This document shows, piece by piece, positions 43,152 to 51,513 of a DNA stretch of 64,000 nt. This DNA comes from Reclinomonas americana ATCC 50394 (taxonomy: Eukaryota; Jakobida; Jakobea; Jakobida): contig PS015009.1 of NCBI GenBank assembly GCA_048213135.1, positions 1,364,001 to 1,428,000 on the forward strand, given 5' to 3'. The notes beneath the pieces were generated by a model. The model did no database searches. It saw only the letters and a list, made by a program, of their open reading frames with translations, and was not told the DNA's origin. The translations under genes were made by a program, and so were the position numbers. How positions within the stretch are numbered: position 1 is the stretch's first letter; each line of letters begins with the position of its first letter.

Positions 43152-43787
43152 TTAAATATCGTCATACACATACAGCGGATCGATCTCTGAATTCGCTTTC
43201 ATTTCAAATACAGGGTTGATGATGCCGTCTTTCAAACCATATACCCATCCGTGCAGATCGGGCCGGTTCTCGTTTTTCCATGCTTTTTGTATGATGGAAG
43301 TTTTAGCCAGGCGTTGCACCTGCTCTATCACGTTCAGCTCCGTCAGGCGGTCGGCACGGGTATCGAAATCAGCGATATTATCCAGTTCGGTACGGTTGTG
43401 CCTGTATACATCCTTAATATTACGCAGCCACATGTTCAGTACCTGTTTGAAATCGTGGTTACCCATAGCGGCTTTGATACCACCGCAGCCATAGTGGCCG
43501 CAAATGATCACGTGTTTTACTTTCAGGTGCGTAACGGCGTATTCCAGTACGCTCAGCAGGTTAACATCGGTGTGTATCACCAGGTTGGCGATGTTGCGGT
43601 GTACAAAGATCTCTCCGGGCTGCGTTCCGGTGATCTCGTTCGCCGGAACACGGCTGTCGCTGCAGCCGATCCACAGGAATTCAGGGGTTTGCACTTTTGC
43701 CAGGCTTTCAAAGAAGGAAGGATTTTCTTCTACTTTTTCGGCGGCCCAGGCTTTGTTTTCCAGTAATAATTTTTCGTATGATTGCAT
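43152..43787 (-). CDS. can: Beta-class carbonic anhydrase
   Basis: This enzyme interconverts CO2 and bicarbonate. The 211-residue protein has the zinc ligands C42 (in CSDSRVPA, with D44), H98 and C101 (in CGHYGCGG). The order and spacing are those of classical beta-carbonic anhydrases. It starts 14 bp after the SulP transporter gene on the same strand, so the two are one operon. This pairing suggests joint handling of bicarbonate. Confidence 0.95.
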   Translation of the reverse strand: MQSYEKLLLENKAWAAEKVEENPSFFESLAKVQTPEFLWIGCSDSRVPANEITGTQPGEIFVHRNIANLVIHTDVNLLSVLEYAVTHLKVKHVIICGHYGCGGIKAAMGNHDFKQVLNMWLRNIKDVYRHNRTELDNIADFDTRADRLTELNVIEQVQRLAKTSIIQKAWKNENRPDLHGWVYGLKDGIINPVFEMKANSEIDPLYVYDDI

Positions 43788-43801
43788 TGTTATTGTTTTA
43801 A

Positions 43802-45421
43802 TTAGTTATCAGTTGTTGTTGCCAGCGCCCGCATATTGCTGACCGCTGTTCTTTGTGAATTATTCAGTTCCAGGGCTTCTATCAGTTTGTCGGAAAACCC
43901 CTGGTTTTTAAAAAGGCTCCTTTTTACCTCTACGCGTATGTTCTTGAGATGAGCGTGCTTGGTAAAGTCCTCGATCACTTCAAGGATATCTTTATCAATA
44001 AAGTCTGCCCTCGACGCGTCGATCAGTACAAAACCATTCTCCGGTACTTTTTCCAGCTTGTGTTTGATGATCGGTTTGTTAAGAAAAGATACGTCTTTTC
44101 TTAATCTGAACAGGTACCTGTTCTCATCATTGATCACAAAAACGGCGGTCCTGAAATTGCTCCTCAGTATGTAGAATAATCCAAGGCCGATGCCTACGAG
44201 TACGCCTTTCAGCAGGTCGGTCAGCAGTATGGCAACGATTGTAATTACAAACGGTACGAACTGGTCCCACCCCTTCCTGTAAAAAGCCATGAAAAGCGAA
44301 GGCTTCGCCAGTTTGTAACCGGTGAAGATGAGGATAGCGGCCAGCGCTGCCTTGGGTATGAGGTTCAATATAGCAGGGATGAAAGCCACACAAAGTAACA
44401 GCAGGGAGCCATGCATAATGGTAGACATTTTTGACCTGGCGCCGGCATTCACGTTCGCGGAAGAACGAACGATAACACTGGTTACGGGGAGACCGCCCAC
44501 CATACCGGAGATAAGGTTACCAACACCCTGCGCTTTCAGTTCGCGGTTAGTGGGTGTTACTCTCTGGTAAGGGTCAAGGTCGTCCACCGCTTCAATACTC
44601 AGCAGGCTTTCGAGGCTGGCCACAATGGCGAGCGTAATACCGCATATGATCACATTCTTATTGGCCAGGTAGCTCCAGTCGGGAGCGCTGAAAAAGGAGA
44701 AGAAATCCTCTGCCGATTTTGCTACGGGCAGCCTTACCAGGTGTTCGCCAACCAGCGCGCTGGAAGAGCTGTAAGCATTGAAAGCGGCGTTGATGCCCAC
44801 GGCAATGAGTACTACCAGCAATGGTGCCGGTACCAGCTTGATGAAACCTTTTTTGCCGGTTGTGAATTTTTCCCAGATAAAGTGAAAAGCCAGGCAAAGT
44901 CCGCCGATGAGTAAAGCGGTACTGTTGATGTGCCCGAAAGCATTGAAGAAATTGTAAAAGATATTGCCTTTCTGCACAACGCCTTCATCGGTCTCAAAAC
45001 TGGAATCGTCGCCCAGCAAATGAGGGAACTGGTTCAGGATAAGAATAAGGCCGATGGCGGCGAGCATGCCTTTGATAACAGAGTTGGGTACATAGTCGCC
45101 GATGATACCCGCCCTGGCAAAACCCAGGCCTATCTGGATAACACCGCAGATAACCACGGCTACCAAAAAGCCTTCGAATGAAGCAATACTGATGATGGCC
45201 GCGGAAACAATAGCAGTTAAACCGGCAGCAGGACCGCTTACGCTCAGCGGGGATTTACTTACCATTCCCACAACAATACCGCCAACAATACCGGCGATAA
45301 GTCCGCTGAAAAGCGGCGCCCCCGATGCCAGGGCAACACCGAGGCAAAGGGGCAGGGCAACAAGAAAGACGACAATCGATGCCGGAATGTCGGCAGCGGC
45401 AGTTTTGAAAATTTTTTTCAT
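43802..45421 (-). CDS. SulP/SLC26-family anion transporter with STAS domain
   Basis: This 539-residue membrane protein has the SulP fold: SIVVFLVALPLCLGVALASGAPLFSGLIAGIVGGIV, SVSGPAAGLTAIV, and GLPVTSVIVRSSANVNAGARSKMSTIMHG. A C-terminal STAS domain of about 90 residues follows (GFVLIDASRADFIDKDILEVI). The ATG at 45421 (MKKIFKTAAADIP) is chosen over a start 42 bp upstream. Because a carbonic anhydrase follows after 14 bp, sodium-dependent bicarbonate uptake (BicA-like) is the favoured substrate, with sulfate as the alternative. Confidence 0.9.
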   Translation of the reverse strand: MKKIFKTAAADIPASIVVFLVALPLCLGVALASGAPLFSGLIAGIVGGIVVGMVSKSPLSVSGPAAGLTAIVSAAIISIASFEGFLVAVVICGVIQIGLGFARAGIIGDYVPNSVIKGMLAAIGLILILNQFPHLLGDDSSFETDEGVVQKGNIFYNFFNAFGHINSTALLIGGLCLAFHFIWEKFTTGKKGFIKLVPAPLLVVLIAVGINAAFNAYSSSSALVGEHLVRLPVAKSAEDFFSFFSAPDWSYLANKNVIICGITLAIVASLESLLSIEAVDDLDPYQRVTPTNRELKAQGVGNLISGMVGGLPVTSVIVRSSANVNAGARSKMSTIMHGSLLLLCVAFIPAILNLIPKAALAAILIFTGYKLAKPSLFMAFYRKGWDQFVPFVITIVAILLTDLLKGVLVGIGLGLFYILRSNFRTAVFVINDENRYLFRLRKDVSFLNKPIIKHKLEKVPENGFVLIDASRADFIDKDILEVIEDFTKHAHLKNIRVEVKRSLFKNQGFSDKLIEALELNNSQRTAVSNMRALATTTDN

Positions 45422-45536
45422 GATCAAAATAATTATGACACCAGTACAGCCGGGCAGGAGCATAAATGCCAGTGCCGGACATACGGGTTGTAGTTTATAA
45501 ATGGTGTGGTGACCCGGGTTATACCCGGAAGAAAAA

Positions 45537-45558
45537 ACAGGTTATGATCAGGACCTGT
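45537..45558 (-). terminator. Terminator overlapping the end of the 45548-45859 gene
   Basis: On the minus strand ACAGGT...ACCTGT is followed by six T. Its 5' arm lies in the last codons of the small gene and its loop holds the stop codon. Confidence 0.6.
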
Positions 45559-45859
45559 TGGGAGGGGGTGTCATAATATCCGCGGAGCAGTGTTCCGGAA
45601 GCATTTCTGCGTAATGGAAAGCGGAGGAATTGTCAATGAGTGTATACTGATGAAAAAGATGATCCATGCAGTGCATGAGTTTGTGATCTTCATCAAGTAA
45701 TATACGGGGATTCTTGGTGGCGCCTTTACTGGTTTCTACCAGTTCTTCAGTGAGGGGATAGTCGATAAGAAAATACTTGATCACCTGCTTTACAGGCAAT
45801 ATCTGGATGGCCAGTACCATAACCAGGAAACAACTTACTATCTTATTCCTCAGCTTCAT
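45548..45859 (-). CDS. Small membrane/secreted protein with Cys-His clusters
   Basis: The 103-residue product has a basic N-terminus and one hydrophobic segment (VSCFLVMVLAIQILPV). A polar region then contains DEDHKLMHCMDHLFHQY and FHYAEMLPEHC, a dense His/Cys grouping that could bind metal. It ends in TPPPNRS. No family is recognised. The ATG at 45859 is preferred because TATCTTTG ends 8 nt before it. Its neighbour at 46631 is a similarly sized secreted protein on the other strand, with a TlpA-like thioredoxin gene between. Confidence 0.6.
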   Translation of the reverse strand: MKLRNKIVSCFLVMVLAIQILPVKQVIKYFLIDYPLTEELVETSKGATKNPRILLDEDHKLMHCMDHLFHQYTLIDNSSAFHYAEMLPEHCSADIMTPPPNRS

Positions 45860-45867
45860 TAAGGTTG

Positions 45868-45875
45868 CAAAGATA
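45868..45875 (-). promoter_or_regulatory. -7 promoter box of the 45548-45859 gene
   Basis: TATCTTTG on the minus strand matches TAnnTTTG and ends 8 nt before the ATG. Confidence 0.5.
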
Positions 45876-45966
45876 ATCGATAACAACAAAAAGAAGAAGA
45901 AAGTTAAAACGATTAACAATAATATGACTTATCAGCGTTGTGCCATTGATTATGAAGGAGATGGGA

Positions 45967-46524
45967 TTACTTCAGCAGCTGGCTTATTAACGGGGAGATC
46001 ATTTCGCGGTAATAAGCGGGAATGTCTTGCCACAACAGGTTTTCCGCGTGTTTTATATAGCCGTTACGATCCAGTATGATGTTGAAAGGGAATCCATTGG
46101 AAAGGTTGAGGCGATAACATTCTTTACGGGAAATAGGAAAAACCGGGTAACGGAAATTATATTTTTTCCTGGAGGAATCTACTTCTTCCGGGCTGTCGAA
46201 TGTAAAGGACAGGAATACAAAACCACTGTCGGCACTGAATTTATCGTATAATTTATTGAGGTCATCCATCTCTTCGATACAGGGATGACATTGGGCAAAC
46301 CAGAAATTGATGAACACCACTTTTCCTTTCAGCGATTCATTGGAATAAACAATATTGCCCGACCGTACTGAAAATGCCGGGTAGGGCGTATTAATGGCTT
46401 TTGCATTTCTTTCCCCGATTTTTTCCATCAGGGAGTCGGTATTGATCACTTTTCTGCCAGGCCCCGGCTGGCTGTAAACACTACACCCAATGCAGGTTAT
46501 AATGAGTAAGAGCAGGTATCGCAT
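45967..46524 (-). CDS. TlpA/ResA-like periplasmic thioredoxin
   Basis: This 185-residue protein has a signal peptide (MRYLLLLIITCIGCSVYSQ), which could also be lipidated at the GC. A thioredoxin fold follows, with INFWFAQCHPCIEEMDDLNKLY, active site CHPC. The expected cis-Pro segment NGFPFNIILDRNG is present. It should act as a periplasmic thiol-disulfide reductase. The central insert DSPEEVDSSRKKYNF is typical of the TlpA/AhpC-TSA branch. Confidence 0.88.
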   Translation of the reverse strand: MRYLLLLIITCIGCSVYSQPGPGRKVINTDSLMEKIGERNAKAINTPYPAFSVRSGNIVYSNESLKGKVVFINFWFAQCHPCIEEMDDLNKLYDKFSADSGFVFLSFTFDSPEEVDSSRKKYNFRYPVFPISRKECYRLNLSNGFPFNIILDRNGYIKHAENLLWQDIPAYYREMISPLISQLLK

Positions 46525-46630
46525 GGTGGTGTAATTACTATCCTGAAACTAAGAAAATTAACAGTCTGTAAAATTATTTTTATAAATACGTGTACATTTT
46601 TGTTGTGTTTTTTGGATATTTGCTTTGCCC

Positions 46631-46915
46631 ATGCGGAAATTCATCCTCCATATGATCATGGCCCTTGCGCTTTTTTCTTTTACGGCAGAGACCGTACAGG
46701 GGCTCATTGTACCAGATAAGGAAGAGCTGGTATTGAAAGAAAAAGAAGCCGAGGAAAAATGTGAAGCAGATAAATCGGGCGATAATAATTTCGTCCTTAC
46801 TATAGGTTATACGGAACATCCCGTAATGGCTGATCAGCCTTATGCGCTTTCGCCAGCCTACCTTTTACCTCCGGCACATACGCTTTTACCGGAGTTGCCT
46901 CCCAAACAGATCTGA
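46631..46915 (+). CDS. Small secreted hypothetical protein with Pro-rich C-terminus
   Basis: This 94-residue protein has a signal peptide (MRKFILHMIMALALFSFTAETVQG). A Glu/Lys-rich spacer and a C-terminal segment rich in Pro and Leu follow (SPAYLLPPAHTLLPELPPK). No known domain is seen. The ATG at 46631 is used; a TTG two codons upstream lies in an upstream TTTG motif. Its own hairpin terminator follows. The function is unknown. Confidence 0.55.
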   Translation: MRKFILHMIMALALFSFTAETVQGLIVPDKEELVLKEKEAEEKCEADKSGDNNFVLTIGYTEHPVMADQPYALSPAYLLPPAHTLLPELPPKQI

Positions 46916-46940
46916 TCCTGCGCATCGCTGATGTGCTGTA

Positions 46941-46972
46941 CTGGTGTTGAGTAACACCGGTGTTTCCTTTTA
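46941..46972 (+). terminator. Probable terminator of the 46631-46915 gene
   Basis: CTGGTGTT-gagt-AACACCGG forms an eight-pair stem, followed after a few bases by CCTTTTAT. Confidence 0.6.
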
Positions 46973-47084
46973 TCATTAACTGAAAATAACGGCGAGCCAT
47001 TCCGTCGTTGATACAGGTCTTTAACGACCCCCGATCATATTGCCCTTAGTGGTACAGCTTAGTAGTTTTGGGTGGCGGTTATCT

Positions 47085-47111
47085 AAAAAGGCCCCGGTGT
47101 CTACCGGGGCC
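47085..47111 (-). terminator. Intrinsic terminator of fabG
   Basis: GGCCCCGGT-gtct-ACCGGGGCC is a perfect nine-pair stem; on the minus strand it is followed by five T. Confidence 0.88.
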
Positions 47112-47133
47112 GCATTATTTCTGGAAGTCACTG

Positions 47134-47889
47134 TTATATATTCAAACCGCCGCAGGCGCTGATCACCTGGCCGGTAACATAGGCGCCCAGCTCACTGGCC
47201 AGGAAAAGCGATACATTGGCAATATCTTCCGCAGAGGCAAACCGCCCCAAAGGAATATCCGCTTTATATTTTTCCGCACCATCGCCATCTTTCAGGTAAT
47301 GTGTCATATCGGTTTCCACAAAACCGGGCGCAATGGCATTGGAACGGATATTGCGGCTGCCCAGCTCCTTGGCCACACTCTTGGTAAAACCGATGATGCC
47401 TGCTTTACTGGCGGCATAGCTGCTCTGGCCTGCGTTACCCATTTCACCAATGATGCTGCTCATGTTGATGATGCTGCCGCTTTTGGCTTTCATCATCGGG
47501 CGGATCACCTGCTTGGTCATATTGAAAACACTTTTCAGGTTCACCGTCATTACCTCGTCCCATTGCTCGGGTGTCATACGCAGTAAAAGATTGTCTTTGG
47601 AAATACCGGCATTGTTCACACAGATATCAATTTTCTCAAAACCGGACAACACCTCATTTACGAGTGTTTCACAGGCAGCGAAATCGGCGGCATTGCTTTG
47701 GTAGGCTTTCGCTTTTACACCCATACCGGTAAGCCGGTCTTCCAGCGCTTTGGCCCTGTCGGCGCTGCTGTCGCTCACATAAGTAAAAGCCACGCTGGCG
47801 CCATGTTCCGCAAATTTCAACGCAATTCCTTCGCCTATACCGCGTGCCGCACCGGTTATTATCGCTGTTTTTCCTTCCAGTAATTTCAT
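47134..47889 (-). CDS. fabG: 3-oxoacyl-[acyl-carrier-protein] reductase
   Basis: FabG reduces beta-ketoacyl-ACP in fatty-acid elongation. The 251-residue short-chain dehydrogenase has the cofactor loop TGAARGIGEG, the NNAG motif (CVNNAGISKD), catalytic Ser and SSYAASKAG (Tyr-x-x-x-Lys), and the ending GRFASAEDIANVSLFLASELGAYVTGQVISACGG. The ATG at 47889 (MKLLEGKTAIITG) is the natural start; the longer frame adds nine residues without support. The GH3 gene lies upstream on the same strand. Confidence 0.94.
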   Translation of the reverse strand: MKLLEGKTAIITGAARGIGEGIALKFAEHGASVAFTYVSDSSADRAKALEDRLTGMGVKAKAYQSNAADFAACETLVNEVLSGFEKIDICVNNAGISKDNLLLRMTPEQWDEVMTVNLKSVFNMTKQVIRPMMKAKSGSIINMSSIIGEMGNAGQSSYAASKAGIIGFTKSVAKELGSRNIRSNAIAPGFVETDMTHYLKDGDGAEKYKADIPLGRFASAEDIANVSLFLASELGAYVTGQVISACGGLNI

Positions 47890-47913
47890 ATTGTATCGTT
47901 TAGTTAAGTTGAA

Positions 47914-47921
47914 CAAAGGTA
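47914..47921 (-). promoter_or_regulatory. -7 promoter box of fabG
   Basis: TACCTTTG on the minus strand, 24 nt before the ATG at 47889, matches TAnnTTTG. Confidence 0.5.
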
Positions 47922-47970
47922 ATTCTATTCGTCATTTACTTATAACGCTGCCATGATGACGACCATGAAT

Positions 47971-49485
47971 TTATAAACCGGGGTTTTGTGATAATATCTC
48001 TTCCAGGATAGTACGTTCGTTACTCAGCCGGGGAACTTTATGCTGACCGCCCAGCTTTTCCTTGCTCCTGAGCCATGCCGCGAATGCGCCTTTGGGTAAT
48101 ACCCTTACAATGGGCTCGCGGAGAGCAATACCCTTGTGCCGTTTGGCTTCATAATCACTGTTGATGTTCTTCAGTTCTGTATCCAGCGCCTCAATGAACA
48201 GGCGGATGTCGGCAGGTTCTTTTTCAAACTCTACCAGCCATTCATGCGCCCCGTTGCTGTTGCTGCTGAAGTATACGGGCGCCGCGGTATAATCATTTAC
48301 AATAGCATTGGTTTGTGCCGCGGCAACGGAAATGGCTTTGTCGCTGTTGTCCACCATAACCTCTTCACCAAACGCGTTCATGTAATGTTTCAGCCTTCCG
48401 GTTACCCGGAGTTTATATGGATTAAGAGAGGTGAATTTTACCGTATCGCCGATCAGGTACCGCCACAAACCGCCGGTGGTACTGATCACCAGGGCATAGT
48501 TTTTCCCTGTCTCCAGGTCTTTAAGGCCAACGGTTACAGGATTGGCTTTGCCATATTCTTCCACGGGCATGAACTCATAAAAAATAGCGTGATCGGTGAA
48601 CAACAGCATGCCGTCATCATCGGGACTTTGCTGCCCGGCAATGAAGCCTTCGCTGGCGTTATAGATCTCGAGGTAATTGACCTTTCCGCCGATGATGTGA
48701 TCGAATTGTTCTTTATACGGGACAAAAGACACACCGCCATTGATGTACAGCTCCAGGTTGGGCCATACTTCTTTAATATTGTTCTTGCCTTTTATTTCGA
48801 GTATGCGTTTCAGTAAGATGAGTGTCCAGGTAGGTACACCGGCCAGCGAGGTCACATTTTCATCGGCTGTGATCTGCGCCAGTTTTTCAATTTTATCCTC
48901 CCACTCGTCCAGCAGCGCCACGCTCAGTTCGGGTGTACGTATCCACTGGCCCCAGAACGGAGAGTTCTGCATCAGCACAGCGCTCAGGTCGCCATATTGT
49001 ATCTCCTCGTTTACTTTACTGATCTGGTGAGATCCGCCCACTACCAGTCCTTTGCCGGTAAGCAGTTCACTGGAAGGGAAGTTATTGTAATAGCTGGTCA
49101 GCACATCTTTACTGGCCTTGAAATGATTGTCCTGCAGGCTTTCTTCGCTGATGGGAATGAACTTGCTTTTGTCGGATGTGGTGCCCGATGATTTGGCGAA
49201 CCAGTTAATGGGAGTGTTCCAGAGTACATTCTCCTCCCCGGCCATCATCCGGCTGATATAAGGCTTCAGGTCCTCGTAATCATGAATGGGGACCGCTTTT
49301 TTGAATTCCCTCACCGAAAAAAGCTTTGAAAAACCATGTTTTTTACCAAACTCTGTATACTGGGCTGAAGTAACGAGGTGCTGCAGCACTTCCCGTTGGG
49401 CGGCCACCGGGTTGCTGCTCCAGTTTTCGATACGCCAGAAGCGCATCCTGGCCAGCTTCGATATGGCGGGAGAGAGTAACTTCAT
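47971..49485 (-). CDS. GH3 auxin-responsive promoter family protein (acyl-adenylating)
   Basis: This 504-residue protein matches the GH3 branch of the ANL adenylating superfamily. It has the P-loop-like FAKSSGTTSDKSKFIPIS, an ASEGFIAGQ motif, and FALVISTTGGLWRYLIGDTVKFTSLNPYKLRVTGRLKHYMNAFGEEV-type core signatures. Plant GH3 enzymes couple acids to amino acids through an acyl-adenylate; bacterial members have unknown substrates. A conjugation or acyl-activation role is inferred. A TTACTTTG element, close to the promoter box, lies 7 nt before the ATG. fabG follows after 81 bp. Confidence 0.85.
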   Translation of the reverse strand: MKLLSPAISKLARMRFWRIENWSSNPVAAQREVLQHLVTSAQYTEFGKKHGFSKLFSVREFKKAVPIHDYEDLKPYISRMMAGEENVLWNTPINWFAKSSGTTSDKSKFIPISEESLQDNHFKASKDVLTSYYNNFPSSELLTGKGLVVGGSHQISKVNEEIQYGDLSAVLMQNSPFWGQWIRTPELSVALLDEWEDKIEKLAQITADENVTSLAGVPTWTLILLKRILEIKGKNNIKEVWPNLELYINGGVSFVPYKEQFDHIIGGKVNYLEIYNASEGFIAGQQSPDDDGMLLFTDHAIFYEFMPVEEYGKANPVTVGLKDLETGKNYALVISTTGGLWRYLIGDTVKFTSLNPYKLRVTGRLKHYMNAFGEEVMVDNSDKAISVAAAQTNAIVNDYTAAPVYFSSNSNGAHEWLVEFEKEPADIRLFIEALDTELKNINSDYEAKRHKGIALREPIVRVLPKGAFAAWLRSKEKLGGQHKVPRLSNERTILEEILSQNPGL

Positions 49486-49596
49486 TCGCCGGCAAAGTAA
49501 ATAAAAGCCCTGAAAGATGGAAAGGAAATGTAGTGTTAATTAAGGAATTTGACAGTACCGCGATGATACAGCGTAAAGAATGCCGTGTTGTTTACC

Positions 49597-50245
49597 CTAT
49601 TCGGAACTGTTACCAAGGGTTGACTGGGCCTCGTCATGCAGGTAATCCTTACGCTTCAGCTCAAAATTACGGCCCAGGTACAGTCGCCTTACCTGTTCGT
49701 CGGAAGCCAGTTCTTCGGCTGTACCGTGTTTGAATATTTTACCGTCGATAAGCAGGTAAGCCCTGTCGCAAATAGAAAGGGTTTCGTTTACGTTATGATC
49801 GGTGATGAGGATACCGATATTACGGAATTTGAGTTTGGCCACAATGGCCTGTATGTCTTCCACGGCAATAGGATCCACGCCGGCAAAGGGTTCATCCAGC
49901 AGTACAAACTTGGGATCAACCGCCAGGGCCCGGGCAATCTCAGTACGCCTGCGTTCGCCACCGCTCAGGGTATCACCGTTATTCTTCCTTACATGCTGCA
50001 GCCTGAATTCGTCGAGCAGTTCTTCCAGTTTGTTCTTTTGCTGCACCTTGCTGAGTTTGGTCATTTCCAGTACGGCACTGATATTGTCTTCCACGCTCAG
50101 TTTCCTGAATACGCTGGCTTCCTGCGGCAGGTAGCCAATACCCATTTGCGCCCTTTTATACATGGGCAGTTTGGTAATGTCAATGTCATTCAGGAACACT
50201 TCGCCGCTGTCGGGTTTTACCAGTCCCACCACCTGGTAGAAAGAG

Positions 50246-50277
<32 letters not shown>

Positions 50278-50379
50278 GCCAACAATCTCTCCCTGTTTCA
50301 CATTAAAGGAAACATGGTTCACCACGGTGCGGCTGCCATACGTTTTAACGAGATCCTTGGTATGAATGGTAAGACTCAA
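49597..50379 (-). CDS. lptB: Lipopolysaccharide export ABC transporter ATPase LptB
   Basis: LptB powers extraction of LPS from the inner membrane through LptFG. The 260-residue ATPase has Walker [16 protein letters not shown], signature [15 protein letters not shown], Walker [17 protein letters not shown] and the LptB-type Q-loop/helix region. The opening [18 protein letters not shown] is typical. The start is TTG at 50379 because a stop codon closes the frame just upstream. A TATTTTTG box (50395-50402) supports it. Confidence 0.92.
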
Positions 50380-50394
50380 AATTCAGGTTTAAGG

Positions 50395-50402
50395 CAAAAA
50401 TA
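50395..50402 (-). promoter_or_regulatory. -7 promoter box of lptB
   Basis: TATTTTTG on the minus strand, 15 nt before the TTG start at 50379. Confidence 0.45.
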
Positions 50403-50472
50403 AAGGAAACGCTCAAATACCACGGCATGCTATTTTATATTAACAGCAGTTTGTGCTTACCCTTACTTGCTT

Positions 50473-50480
50473 TAAGTTTG
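50473..50480 (+). promoter_or_regulatory. -7 promoter box of metF
   Basis: TAAGTTTG matches TAnnTTTG and lies 16 nt before the metF ATG. Confidence 0.5.
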
Positions 50481-50496
50481 CATCAATTTAGCAGAA

Positions 50497-51450
50497 ATGA
50501 AAGTAACCGACCATATCAAGCAGGCCAAAAATACACTGATCTCTTTTGAAATACTGCCCCCGCTGAAAGGCAAGGGCATCCAGTCGCTTTACCAGCACCT
50601 CGATCCGCTGATGGCGTACAAACCATCATTCATCAATGTTACCTATCACCGGAGTGAGCACGTATTCAAGAAAAATGCCGATGGCAGCTTTCAGAAAGTA
50701 GTGGTACGTAAGCGCCCCGGAACAGAAAGTATCTGTGCTGCCATTATGAACAAGTACAGCGTAGACACCGTTCCCCACCTGATCTGCGGTGGATTCAGCA
50801 TTAATGAGACAGAAGACGCCCTTATCAACCTCAACTACCTGGGCATTGATAATGTACTGGTGCTGAGGGGCGATGCCGCGAAAAACGAAACGGCCTTTTT
50901 GCCGGAACCCGGCGGTCATAAATACGCGACTGACCTGCTGAAACAGGTGGTTGACCTTAATTCAGGCATATACCTGGAAGAAGACCTGAAGAACACCAGC
51001 CAGACCAAATTTTGTATTGGTGTGGCGGGCTACCCGGAAAAACATTTTGAGGCGCCCAACATGGACACCGATCTGCATTACCTGAAACAGAAGATAGATA
51101 TGGGGGCCGATTATATCATTACCCAAATGTTCTTCGACAATGAAAAATATTACTCGTTTGTAAAAGCCTGCCGTGATGCGGGGATCACCGTTCCCATTAT
51201 TCCCGGGCTGAAACCGGTATATAACCTGAAGCAGCTGACGATGTTGCCCAAGGTATTTCACATTGACCTGCCTACCGATCTTTCCAATGCCATGATGAAA
51301 TGCAAAGAAGACAAGGATGTGGAGAAGGTTGGCGAAGAATGGTTATTGCACCAGTCGCAGGAGCTCATCAAATTCGGTGTGCCGGTATTACACTACTATA
51401 CACTTGGCAAACCGCATATTGTAGGCAATGTGGTAGAAAAGATCATTTAA
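50497..51450 (+). CDS. metF: Methylenetetrahydrofolate reductase
   Basis: MetF reduces 5,10-methylene-THF to 5-methyl-THF for methionine synthesis, using FAD. The 317-residue TIM-barrel enzyme has SFEILPPLKGKG at the N-terminus, the FAD-binding VTYHRSEHVF and NVLVLRGDAAKN, CIGVAGYPEKHFEAPN, and GADYIITQMFFDNEKYYSFV. All family landmarks are present. No methionine genes adjoin it, and a promoter box and terminator make it a single-gene unit. Confidence 0.95.
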   Translation: MKVTDHIKQAKNTLISFEILPPLKGKGIQSLYQHLDPLMAYKPSFINVTYHRSEHVFKKNADGSFQKVVVRKRPGTESICAAIMNKYSVDTVPHLICGGFSINETEDALINLNYLGIDNVLVLRGDAAKNETAFLPEPGGHKYATDLLKQVVDLNSGIYLEEDLKNTSQTKFCIGVAGYPEKHFEAPNMDTDLHYLKQKIDMGADYIITQMFFDNEKYYSFVKACRDAGITVPIIPGLKPVYNLKQLTMLPKVFHIDLPTDLSNAMMKCKEDKDVEKVGEEWLLHQSQELIKFGVPVLHYYTLGKPHIVGNVVEKII

Positions 51451-51459
51451 CTGAAATGC

Positions 51460-51487
51460 AAACGCCCCGACGAAAACCGGGGCGTTT
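51460..51487. terminator. Terminator between metF and the outer-membrane barrel gene
   Basis: AAACGCCCCG and CGGGGCGTTT form a perfect ten-pair stem with an eight-base A-rich loop and A/T ends for both convergent genes. Confidence 0.88.
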
Positions 51488-51513
51488 ACTATTCATCATT
51501 CGTATTGCTGTGT

